From: Branchiostoma floridae
Taxonomy: Eukaryota; Chordata; Leptocardii; Amphioxiformes; Branchiostomatidae
Assembly (NCBI RefSeq): GCF_000003815.2
Contig: NC_049979.1
Location: 26,207,213 to 26,271,212, forward strand
Direction of reading: 5' to 3'
Length of the DNA stretch: 64,000 nt
The notes below the pieces were generated by a model that saw nothing but the letters and a program-made list of their open reading frames with translations, did no database searches and was not told the origin of the DNA. Below are positions 45,335 through 58,200 of this stretch, piece after piece (the stretch's first letter is position 1; each line of letters begins with the position of its first letter). The position numbers and the translations under genes were made by a program.

Positions 45335-46957
45335 ATGAGTTCAGTAGTCTGACGATGTGCGGAATTGTACTGTTCTTATATCGCTCTGTTCTGGCATTGA
45401 TAGTGGTCAGCTTGCCGTGTGATCTGGTGAGTCGCCCACTGATTTCGCCTCGGGTTGGTGGAAGCCACTGTCTGAATGTTCTGGATTGCAATAAGGTGCG
45501 GCCGAATTTCACAGTAAGCTGTTCACGTCTTTGCTGGAGAGTTGGTAGCCCCAGTTGATGCATACTTCCGAGTACCTTGTATAGCATCTACCGAGGATTA
45601 TACGACAAGCACGGCGCTGAATGTTCTCTATCTGGGCTGTTTGGGTTGATGTAAGCCCAGGACTCCACACAGGGCAGGCATACTCGCACAGAGGACGCAC
45701 GTAGGTTGTGTACACAGTCACCAGGTCTGGTACAGAGAGTTTGAACCTTTTGAGGTGGCGTAGGAGGAAGAGTCGTCTGCTACTCTGACTGATGATGTGG
45801 TTCACGTGGCCGTTCCATTTCAGGTCGGACTGCACTATCACCCCTAACAGCTTGGCAAAAGTGACTTGCTGAAGGGGGTGACCATCAATGTACAACGTTG
45901 GAAGGGGAGGTGGAACTTTTGTGAACCATACATGCATAACCATGCATTTTTTGGGGTGTAGCTTCATGTGACTGTCGGAAGTCCACTGTTCTAGGGCATT
46001 GAGGTCTTGCTGCAGGAGTGACGTTTCATGTACGAGTCTGCTTTCAATCATTGAAAGATCGTCCACGAACTTCCAGTTTTCCGACCGTGTACCTTTGGCG
46101 GCGCTGTTAATCATGGCTATGAAAATGATTGGTGCCAGAACAGTGCCCTGTGGCAAACCGCAGGTAAGTACCTCCCATACTGAATGGGAACCCTGGTACA
46201 AGACACGCTGTCGTCTCTCAGTGAGGAAGTTACATATCCAAGGGATCAGGGAGGGTCTACAGCCTAACTCCAGCAGCCTTGTTATCGCGGTCGTGTGTTC
46301 AACGCGATCGAACGCCTTGGAGAAATCGGTAAGAACAATGCTGCTGAGTGTTCCTCTCCGGTCCGAGGTAGAACTGAGGTGGTTTAGAATATCCACCAGG
46401 CAATGTGTTGTTGATTTCCCAGGTAGTCCGCCAAACTGTTTAGGATCGATGTTGGGGATGATGTCTGACAATGTCCACTTGGCTACAAATCCTTCGCACA
46501 CCTTTGCTAATATAGAGGTTAGGGAGACTGGTCGGAGATCTTCCACAGTCGGGGGTTTTGTTTTGGGGATGGGAATGACTGTTGCTTCCCGCCACTCTCT
46601 GGGAACACGGCCTTCGTGCAGGGATGTGTTCAGGATGCGCGTCAGTGGCTGGCTGAGTTCATATGCAAATTCCCTTATCAACCGCCCCGTGATGTTGTCC
46701 GGGCCGGCCGCCTTTCGCACACGTACATTCTGCAACCTGTCGTACATCTCCCATACTTCCACCTGTGGTGGTTGTGGTGCAGGCAGGAACGCAGGCAGGT
46801 GGCTGATATCCAGAGGGGGTAGTGACTGTGTTGTTTTACTCAGGTTGGCGTTGATGGCGTCGGTAGTAGCTTTGTTGTTGTCTAGTATCAGGTCCACCGT
46901 TTTTTTCAGGTCAGTTACTGTCAGATAGGTCCCACAAAAATAACGGTTTTCTATCAT
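45335..46957 (-). pseudogene. Non-LTR retrotransposon RT (CR1/Jockey-like), 5' truncated, one frameshift
   Basis: The ORF 46957-45509 covers nearly a full RT: KAAGPDNITGRLIREFA, WREATVIPIPK, RPVSLTSILAKVCEGFVAKW, IVLTDFSKAFDRVEH, GLPQGTVLAPIIF and a variant catalytic box FVDDLS, then LLGVIVQSDLKWNGHV, YVRPLCEYACPVWSPGL and IENIQRRACRIILG. Near 45550-45580 the frame shifts; the second frame gives LGLPTLQQRREQLTVKFG and the conserved ending IPHIVRLLNS at about 45336. The endonuclease is missing. FVDD instead of YADD or FADD is unusual but seen in this broad class. It belongs to a family distinct from the 21.4-23.3 kb copy. Confidence 0.85.
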
Positions 46958-47295
46958 TACATGGTACCCAGCCCTATGGTGTACAGAGGGAAAATTTACA
47001 TATTACTGTGTATGTATACTAAACAAACCTCTTAGCTAAGCATGGATACAATCATTCACTTAATCTATCATTAAGATCAAGATGCGCATTACACAAGTCA
47101 GCTGGTTGGTTGGTTGGTCACTAAATGTCAGAAGTACATAGATGTTTACGACATAACTTTCAAAAACTTCATAAGGGACAGATCGAAACTAGAAAAGTAC
47201 ATGCAGCAAGTTCTCATTAATTGACATTAAACAGCAAATCAGTTTCAATAACCAATATCCTTACAAGTTGTTTTGAGAGTCTTCAGGGTAAGATG

Positions 47296-48560
47296 GTGTA
47301 TGCAGACAGTCCAAGTAACATTAGCAAAACACATTGTCAGTGTAAAATAACCTATCATAATTAGCCCCATTAAATATTCATGATTATATTTTCACTAACA
47401 TTACCTTGTAGGTGATGGGTGTTTTAAATTATTGTACGTAGTAGACTACCACACATGCTGTCCGCATCTGGTCTCGTTTGCTACTGTTACTTGGACTGTC
47501 TGCATTCGTACGTCCGTTTGTGTCTGTGTCTGTGTGTCAACAAGATAACTCAAGAGCGGCTGGGTTGATAGGTTTCATGGGCCCCATAGCGGCTTCCCTT
47601 GGTACTGCAGCACGAATTCCGGTTTTGCCATCTCGTGTTCTGCTACATTGTATACATGTATATGTCATAAGAATTTGGGTACCCACTTCAGCCTCTGGAA
47701 GCCATATATGTGAGATGTAGTCCCTCAGCTTCTCACTCTCATTCCAGATGTCAGATTCTAGGAAAGGCTGGAGAGGAATTCCTCCTGTGTGGAAGAAGCA
47801 GCAAGAGTTCTCAGCAGCTTCAGCACTGTTTGTTGATCATGGCTAACACCATGTTTTTCTGTGTATGCAGACAGTCCAAGTAACATTAGCCAAACACATT
47901 GTCAGTGTAAAATAACCTTCTATCATAATTACCCCCATTAAATATTCTTGGTTATATTTTCGCTAACATTCCAACATCTCAGTCAGTTGATCCTTAAGTT
48001 CTTGAAGGTACTCCTCATCTTGTAGGTGATAGGTGTTTTCAGTTATGGAAAGTAGTAGACTGTATACCACATGCTGTCCACATCTGGTCTCGTTTGCGCT
48101 TCTTTGATGACTTCTTCTCACGTAAAGAAACAGGGATGAAAGGTAGCTGTGTAGCACTTGCTGCTTACTTCCACCTCTACAGATGCACTTGTACTTGGAC
48201 TGTCTGCCTTCTGTCCTAGACATGAGTCATCTAAGGTGAAAAGGTGGTTGTCCTTGTAAGATGATAGAAGCTTTTCCCATCCCCAGCCTCGCACTTGATG
48301 GAACACAGCAAAGAAATGTTTCCATGGCAAAAAGCATGTGCAGCAAGGTATGGCTTCATCATCTCCGAAGTAGACGGTGTGGTATTTGGATGGTTAGCTC
48401 TGACTCTTCACACTGAAGGTGTCATGGTCAATCTGAATCACATCATTGGACTTGAATTCTATGGCTTCTTCAAGTCTTGACTTCATGTGCTATACAAAGC
48501 CCCTTGGCCTGTCCCTCAGATACATGGGAATGTTCTCATTGTACCTTCTGTAGGTGCAAG
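47296..48560 (-). pseudogene. Two degenerate minus-strand copies of the CARF/MULE/SWIM gene 3' exons
   Basis: From 48552 to 47960 the minus strand reads RRYNENIPMYLRDRPRG-like, then NDVIQ, FSVKSQS, a stop, YHTVYFGDDE, CCTC, WGWEKL and DEEYLQELKDQLTEMLE, matching 57700-58310 with deletions and stops. A separate piece (47830-47690) matches exon 55944-56185 and keeps TGG where that exon has TAG. 47296-47480 repeats part of 47866-48100. Order is scrambled, so these are not a functional gene. Confidence 0.8.
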
Positions 48561-49203
48561 AGCTTTCGATGTAGCTGTGTGGCACTGCTTACTTCAACCT
48601 CTACAGATGCACTTGTGAGGTCAAGTAGTGTTGTTGCTACTGTTACTTGGACTGTCTACATTCTAACGTCCGTTTTTGTCTGTGTCTGTGTGTCAACAAG
48701 ATAACTCAAGAGCGGCTGCGTTGATAGGTTTCATACTTGGTCTGTTAGTAAGGTGTGGTGAAAGCTGGAAATAATTAGATTTTGGGCCCCATAGCGGCTT
48801 CCCTTGTTACTGCAGCACAATTTCTGGTTTTGCTATCTTGTGTCCTGAACAAGCTATGATTTTTGTGTGTTAGATTGCTTGTGTTCAGTAAAAGTAAAAA
48901 AAGTTTGGGCCCTTAGAGTCTAATTTGGTATAGCAGGGGCATTTTATGTCAAAAAATTCTGCAGAGGATGAAATAACTCAATAAGGGAACAAAGTTATGC
49001 AAATGATGACTTAAGTCATTCACATAAAATTTACAAAAGCTCTAAGTATTTCATGTAGGTATGAGGTCGCCGAACTCTAGATATAAGACAGAATAAAAAC
49101 CCAAGGTTTCTTTAATTAGATATCCCAGTTGAAGTTTAATAGCTGGATGTGATTTCGCTAATTAACTACATTCACTTTATTGTGGTGATGTTTCTAACAC
49201 AGA

Positions 49204-52200
49204 CATTCAACCATCAACGGAGAAGAGGATGTACTTTCATCTAACTGGAGTGCCATTTGATGGTTCACCATTCCAATTAGTTGGGACAAAGGTGTATGAG
49301 TGCCATCTGGGGAAAGATCGGAACGCCGGGGCAAAGGATAAATACCACGCACAAAGACAAGCACAATCGGTACATAATTCAACAAGTTTAAGTAAATTAT
49401 ACTTGAGTCTCAACAACTTTTGTCCACTTACAGTAATTGTATTATGTTATTATCTGATAACAATGTGAAAATGATCATTTTATTTTTGAATGAAAATTTC
49501 TTCTATCATCTTCATAAAGAAGGCTATGTTTTCTGTGGTATGTGTTTATATGTGAACTAGTAACTCGAGAAGCTAAGGGTGGATTGTACAATACATGTAC
49601 AACCAAATCAACAGTAATACCTCCAGGCTTGCACAGCACAAAGTTTTTATAAAAAAAAATTGTTTGGGTGAAGTCCTTGCAGCCAAGAGGGGATCTGATC
49701 TTTGCATTTCATGTCATCTGAGGTTCCCTATTCTGGCTTGATACATGTACACATATACTGTATTTAAGTTTGCGGAGATTTAATTTTGCTGTAGCAGCAA
49801 AATGGACTTTCGTGTGGGTTTTCATTTCGCGGTAACACCATGCACTGTAGTCTCTCACTGTTATGGAAAAATGTCAGCGGTGGTTTTAAATTTGCGGTGA
49901 AGCATTAAACCACTGCGAAAATTCTGCATTTACAGTATGTCATGTTCTTTCATTAGCTCGAAGACCATGCCTTCCAAGCACGACGTTGCTCAGTGCAGAC
50001 AACTAAGAAGATGAACTGCCCTGTCCAATTCACCGTCTATCACATCATCAAGTTTCCCGATGATAAATTCAAGGTACTGTTAATGTTAGTACTAGAGTAT
50101 TCAATGTCATAATTCCATTAGTTTGTACAATGTTAATTTCAGAATGAGTACTGTTTCTGTGTATATACCAATCCTTTTTTTTACTGTCCTAGATTGATAA
50201 GGACACTGATGCTAGGAGGAGGAAGGCCTCAAAAGACTTGAAGAAGGCCATTGATCAGAAACCATCATCTGTTCAAGCTACTGTTCAATTCCATACATGC
50301 TTTCCAACTCTGACAGAACACAAAAACCATCCAACTGTTGGAGAGGTAAGAATACAAAACTAGAAAGGGAACGTTTCAGTGGACTTTTAAGTTAAAAGAA
50401 ACAAACATACCTTACACCTGTACAGTGTCTCATCTGGCCTCTAGGCCAAGGAAATACACCTAACTACCTGTGCAGTGTCTTGCCTGGTCTCTAATCTAAG
50501 GAAATGTATCTTACTTTTATAACTGTTAAGTGTCTCACCTGGTCTGAATGCATGTTACTTTCACGTACATTGTCTCAACAGGCCTGTAGTCAATGAATAA
50601 ACAACTTACACACATTTTAGAATTTTCATGAAGCATTTCACAATCCTTACCAAAGGAACATCCCTATAATCTTCCCTCTAATAAATATTCTGTGTTATTG
50701 ACAGGAAAACCAAGTCAACAGCAAAAAAAGAGTTACATGTGGCAGAACCATTTTCATTAATTTTGCAATTCTGCGCACTATTGCACTCAAAGAGCGCTTA
50801 TGAAACTATGTCACTTTTGGTCTCCCCGTTAGAACCCTCCTAGGGTAATTTCTGGAGATGTAATTCCTTGCTTGAATACAAAAATATAAAAGAAGACTAA
50901 GTCTTTTTTTCCTCCATATGCATGGTTAAAGAAATCAAATCAAAGGCATATTGCAACTTTAAAATCCAACACTACACAGGTCGCCGAACTGCGTGAAGGG
51001 GTAGATGAGAGGGTTAAAGGGAGGATCAGGACCCTCGCATTGAACGGCGTGAAAGACATCCGGGAGATGAGACGTCATCTCGACGCGTATGTGAATGATG
51101 ACCTCTTTAAAGGGCAAGATCTCCCGCCAACTACAAGGAGGCGCTACAACCCCACTGACAAGGACATACGGAACAACATGGACAAATCAAAAGATCGCAT
51201 TAAGAATTCCAAAGAAGATCAATGCAATGTGCAGGTAATGTGCAATAGGCTACAAAGTTATATAATAACTGTTGATGTTAAATGCAAAAATTAACAAGAG
51301 TTTGTAGAATTCTGACATGCATAAAAAGTATTGGGTGTCTGTAGATGTTTTTTTTAAATAAATGATGGAAGTGCATTGGGTTTGTTGTACTCATCTCTAT
51401 CATGTGGTTCGGTTTGTTATCATGTCCTGATGTAATTTTCTTGTACCCAAGTAAGGGTTAGAACATGGTCACGTGGCCTTATATGATTTTAAAACGCCAG
51501 TGGGAGTCGAATATTTTTATGTAGCGAAATGGACCATTGTTTCGAGTATAGTCCATTCACAAGTTTTCATGATGCCGGCTATTCTGCTTGTTTTATGTTC
51601 TGAAGATAAGACACTGTTTTACACCGGCTGTGTTATGTCTGAATTGTTTTCCGTAGAGAGATTGAAACCGTTTTTACTTAAAAGTTCCATGATACCGCCC
51701 ATGTTATGTGTTTTTCTGAACTGTTTTCTTTAGAGATTGATGAAACTGTTAGTTTGATGACACCGCCCGTTACCTTCTGAACTGTTTCCTGTAGTAGAGA
51801 TTCAAACTGTTTTCCAGACATGTTTGCTTGACGTTATCATTAAAAACTTTGTTTACTTAATGGCATTGTGTTTCTGTGTATATTCAAAGATTCTTAGATA
51901 GGTATGCCTTATTGTTAAAGCCTGTTTGAATGACCGTAGGCCGTATCTGTCTCCTTAGATGGACATGCCTAATAGAATGGTATTAAACCGGCAAAACACC
52001 CAAATGCAAAGGCAACTTGTGATACCAAGTACATAGACACCTAACCAGTCCCATAGACAAGGATGACCAAAATCAAGCCTGTCAAACCACCATCACCAAC
52101 CCATGTACCAAATATCACTGCAATCCCCAAAAACCTATCACATACTACACGATCACAATCACTACAAAGGAACTTGACTGACTACAAACAGCCAGAAACA

Positions 52201-55200
52201 CAGACACACCCCTCTTGGTAAATGGCATGTACATCTTTAACTAACTTACACAGGTCACAATGCTTACAAACTGATCATTAATTTTACTACTTGTACTTAG
52301 AATAATTATGGCACTTTCACATTATTCATGCAAACTAGGGAGTTATTTGCATGACTGACATCTGCTAATCTTCCACCTGCCACAAAATACATGTTACATG
52401 TATTTGAGTCATATAGTAGACAACATTGTAAATATAGATTTTCCTCATTAAGTATGCAAATTAAGGGTTTATGAATTATGCTTTTTCATTATCCAAAAGA
52501 AACGTGGCACAATTATTAGTTATTTCAAGACCGAGAAGTGTGCTAAGGTTCATACCTCTGTTAATAAGAAAGTCGGCAAGAACATTACGAATACTAGAGT
52601 GTGTGTGTGTCCGATAAACACATATCATCATCAAATAAATAAATAAACCACTATACCAAGTATCATGAAGATCCATCAATCAGTTCTCCAGTTATACTGT
52701 TGACCATCATAAAGACTCACCTAACACTACGGCAGATTTTCAGGATGCAAATGCCATGCAAACATTTCTTTGCTGTGTTCCATCAAACACCAGGCTGGGG
52801 ATGGGAGAAGCTTCCATCGTCTTATACAAAGACAACCCCCTTTTCACCTAAGATGACAAATGTCCAGGACAGAGGGCAAATGCAGACAGTCCAAATACAA
52901 GCACATCTGTAGGGTGTAAGTAAGCAGTGCTACACAGCTACCTTTCATCCCTGCTTCTTTGCCTGAGAAGAAGTCATCAAAGAAGCTAAAAAAAAAAGAC
53001 ACTCAGAAGAGGAGGACACTCTGATCATGATATCCTGGTCAAGGGCTTTGGCTACATACTAACTCACCAAGAAATTCTTTGGCTACATAATATATCACCA
53101 AGACATGCCCTCCTTACAATGTCATACTCTGCATGAGGGTCCCTTCCGGTTGACATTTTCTCCTACAAAAAATTGAAAAGGATTGTAATAACCACATAGG
53201 GTATGTACATACTAAAACTAATTCAAATCTACCAACCCCTGCTTGATTTAATCTCTTCCAAAGATAACAAAATCGCCCATCAAGAAAATGGGGGGATGGT
53301 GGGACATGTTACTCTTTAAAGAGGTCATCATTAACATACGATGCTAGATGATGTCTCACCTTCTGAAAATTTCTCACACCTTGCAATGCGCGAGTGTTCA
53401 CCCAATTACACATGTATATTACATCAGAAGTGCAAAACTATTAAAATTTCATGAGGTTCTTGAGAAAAACCTAAGACACTTGCAGAAGCGTAATTGTTAT
53501 AAGTTGCAGGAGCATAATTGTTGTAAGTACATTTAAATCTGCAAAAATCAAAAAGGGGGAGTTTTTAATGATAAATTGTCTGTTTTGTGCAAGTAAGTGA
53601 CTATGTTAAAACAACATAAAATCAGCCTGTTTATGGATGTCACTGTACTTTGAACAAGTTCTCTCCTCCAATCGGGTCTTAGTTTCTTCAAACTCCTCCA
53701 GAGACAGGAATGCAGTGGGCTTATAAACTTTCCTCATTAACAATGCAAATTAGCTGTTGATTTGCATAATAAGCCCTAGGCTATCTACATATAAAAAATC
53801 ATGACGATCTGTTCATGACTACACGTTCACAAGTTATTCTCGTCCAAAGTGTGAATGGAAATCAGTACCTGCAGTTCCAAAAAAACACCAGGGGTTCAAA
53901 CTTGCAGCATTTAGTCTCTGCCCTAAGGGCTAATCTACCACTAAAACACAACGGCCACAGCATTTCCAGTCCATTGCGACGGAATCATAGTTTATATGTA
54001 CTAAATTGAACATTAGCTGATGTTGGTGTTCGCCTTTTATCCTATGGCCTAGATGTATTTATAAAGGTTGTCTAACATATAGTGAATATTTGTAGGCAAC
54101 TGCTGTCCAGGAAAAAAAGGGTCTCCTGTGCATGGCGAGTGTCCTTAATATAACATTAAATAACAAGCACAACTTGCAAAGTTATTAAATTTCAAGACCA
54201 TATCATGTCCAAATGTCAAGATCATACCATGTCCTGTCCGGAACAAGAGATACATTGAAAAAAATGATAGAATATTTTCCTTAACTATGCAAATGTACTA
54301 CTATTTTGCATATTACATATTGTACAACATTGTCTAATAGTATTAATAAAGGTACCTACATACCAAAAATCATGAAAATCCGTAGTTCCTTTCTTGACTT
54401 ATCCTCTTCAGATGGTTTTGACAAAAATGCCCTTGCTATCTCAAAACTAGCTGCTAGGGGACCCAAACTTATATTACTTCCTCCTGGGTACAAGAGCTAT
54501 AATCTTAAACCCATAAATCGTGACCATAGCTTATTCAGAACACAAGAGAGAGCAAACCCGGAAATTGCGCTGCAGTATCAAGGGAAGCCAGTAGGGCGCC
54601 AGAAATCTGATCATTTCCAGCTTTAGTCACACCCTACCAACACACTAAGTATGAAACCAATCCACCCAGCCGTTATTGAGTTATCTTTACTCGTGAAAAA
54701 TAAATCCCTGACATGTCTGTAAAGTTTTTGGAATTCGTGATAAATGGACGCACACTACACTATTAGGCTAGCCCCTGAGGTGTCGCTAAATATGGAATCT
54801 TTCTTCCCTTTATTACATTAAGAAACATAAATACTTGAATCTGTATTTTTACCCAGTTATAGTGAAGTCAAAATTTCATATTTTCGTTCACAGATTCTAA
54901 CATCAAGATGGCTGTCTAAAGGTGACTGCAACATCATGTACAGGCCGAGCCAGAAACAAACGGATGGTTCAGTCACAACGCTCCTGTACTGCTATCAAGC
55001 AGCCTGGCAAGCAAGGCTACTCCAGAAGTACGGGAATCAAATGTGCCTGCTTGACGCCACGTATCGTACCTGTCGGTTCGATCTTCCCCTATTCTTCCTC
55101 TGCGTTCGCACAAATGTGTGCTATGCCGTTGTCGGCTTCTTTATCATTACAAATGAAGCTGCAGAAGATATTGAGGAAGCACTGCAAGTGTTCAAGGACT

Positions 55201-58200
55201 GGAATTCCTCTTGGACTCCCAGCCATTTCATGGTGGACTTCTCACGAGCCGAGATGAACGCCCTTGCAGAGGTGTTTCCAGGTGAGACTGCAGACTGAAG
55301 AAACATAGGTTAAAGGAAGTGACCAATCAAAATAGAACATGGTAATTGTCGGACTGTGAAGGTCCAAGTAAAAAACACACTCCACTGTGCAATTGTTGTA
55401 CATTCAACCTTGAGTATTTACAGTGCATTTNNNNNNNNNNNNNNNNNNNNNNNNNNNNNNNNNNNNNNNNNNNNNNNNNNNNNNNNNNNNNNNNNNNNNN
55501 NNNNNNNNNNNNNNNNNNNNNNNNNNNNNNTATTGTCACAATGTATCATATACTATGTAAAAGAAATGAACTAAAAGAAATAATCAAAAAGCTGGAAACG
55601 TTGAGTGTGTGTTGCCGTGCAGACATAATCATAATGTTTGAGCGGACGTTTTGCGGATATAGACCATGGTAATTGTTGGACTATGAAGGTCCGAGTAAAA
55701 AACAATCTCCACTGTGCAATTGTTGTACATTTTACACTTCATGACAACATCAAAATCAAATGAAAAAATTAAATCAATACTACCCCTAGAAATAAAATAG
55801 CTGAAACATGGTGCTCTAACAGAATATTACAGTTCCAGAAATGTCAGTGGAAATCAGTGTGTCATTCTCTCCTGCCTTATCGCAGGTCTTTATGTGACTT
55901 ACACTATGGTAAATACGATTTGTCCTCTTATTTCCTTCTTCAGAGTCCAAGGTGCACCTTTGCGACTTCCACAGGGAGAAGTCATGGGTCGAGTGGGTCC
56001 GGAAGGGAGCAAATGGCGTTAGCCATGAGCAGCAAACAGTCCTGAAGCTGCTGAGAAGCCTTGCTGCTTCTTCCACACAGGAGGAATTCCTCTCCAGCCT
56101 TTCTAACCTACAAGACTCTGACGTCTAGATTGAGAGTGAGAAGCTGAGAGACTACATATCACATATATGGCTTCCAGAGGCTGAAGTGGGTACCCAAATT
56201 CTTATGACATATACATGTATACAATGTAGCAGTTTCTTCTTACAAGTTGCAATTGATTCCCACATAATTTACAATAATAAGGTGTATTGTATGTAAGCAT
56301 TCAAGTTTGAAAGCATGGAGAATAGACTATTGTTTCTTGCACTGACTTTTTGATTTATGTTTTCATACGTAGAGGTGGGTGCACATGTTTCGTGCAAAAC
56401 AACTGAAGATACCAGTGTACACCAACAACGGAATAGAACGTCAGAATGAGACCCTGAAGCACTCATTCCTTCAGGGATACAAGAAGAGCAGCTTGACGGA
56501 ACTGATCACTGTGCTGGTGACACAGTTCACAACAAACACATTGCGAAAGTAAGAATAAAATTCCAGTCATCTATCACTATAAAGTTAGATTTTTTTTACT
56601 AATTATGCAAATGAGGTATATTCATTTTCATAATGAAGAAAATGGGGGAGATGTTGCTCTTTAAAGAGGTCATCATTAACATACGATGCTAGATGATGTC
56701 TCATCTTCTGAAAATTTCTCACACCTTGCAATGCAAGAGTGTTCACCCACAAACAACCCAATTACACATGTATATTATATCAGAAGTGCCAAACTATTAC
56801 AATTTCATGAGGTTCTTGAGAAAAATCTAAGACAAGTTCGGGAGCATAAATGTTCTAAGGACATTTCTATCAGCAGTTACTGTTATAAACTAGAGTTCCA
56901 CGATCCCATACCTTCGCCAAACGATTCTGAGACCAGATGCGGACAGCATGTGGTAGTCTACTACGGACAATAATTGGAAACACTTATCAGTATCACCTAC
57001 AACAGTACAAGATGAGGAGTACCTACAAGAACTTAAGGGTCAACTGACTGAGATGTTGGAAGACGCAAGGAGTCATACTCTGCATGAGGGTCCCTTCAGG
57101 ATGACATTTTCTCCCCCCAAAAAGAAGACTTTTACTGTCTTTTACAATTGCTGTATTGTGTTTGTCATTAATTATGCAAATAAGGTTCTCATTTGCATAA
57201 AACATATAATTCGTTACAAATGTCACATGTTGCAATGGTGCTACACTTGAACTGAGCACTAATTAATTATGCAAATTAGATATTAACTTGCATAGGTTAA
57301 TATGTAATTGTATCAGGCATATATATATGCCAAAAATCATGACAATCCGTCAACCCCTTCTTGAGTTATTCCCTTTCAAAGTCTCACACTAAACCTGCCC
57401 GGCAGTTCCAAAACAAGCCGCTAGGGGGACACAAACCTATACCACTTCATCAGCATCAAGAGCTGTCTAATACTAAAACATCATAGCCGCAGCATGTCCA
57501 GAACTTAACATATCAAACTCGGAAGTTCCGATGCAGTACTGCAACAGGCTGTAACAATCCATCCAGGCGTTCTTCAGTTATGCTGGTCTTCTACATACAA
57601 ACAAATGATATCGTAGAAAAATGATTCTTTCCATAAAAACTAATCAGATTTACCTTTCTCTAATTCAAGGTACACACAACTCAACATCGAGAGCTCTTCA
57701 ATGTACAGAAGGTACAACGAAAACATCCCCGTGTATCTGAGAGACAGGCCAAGGGGCTTCGTGCAGCATATGAAGGCAAGACTTGAAGAAGCCAAGGACT
57801 ACACGGCCAATGATGTAATTGAACTTGACCATGACACCTTCAGTGTGAAGAGTCAGAGCGAACCATCCAAATACCACACCGTCTACTTCGGAGATGACGA
57901 AGACATGCCCTGCTGCACATGTAGGGATTGGGCAAGGCATCTGTTACCATGCAATCATTTCTTTGCAATATTCCAGCAAGTATCAGGGTGGGGATGGGAG
58001 AATCTTCCAGCAAGTTACAAGGACAATCCCCTCTTCACCCTAGATGACTCTTGTCTCGGACAGAAGGCAGACAGTCCAAGTACAAGTGCATCTGTCAACG
58101 TGGAAGCAAGCAATGCTACACAGCTAGCTTTCATCCCTGCTTCTTTACCTGAGAAGAAGTCATCAAACAAGCGCAAAAGAGACCGGATGAGGACAGCATG

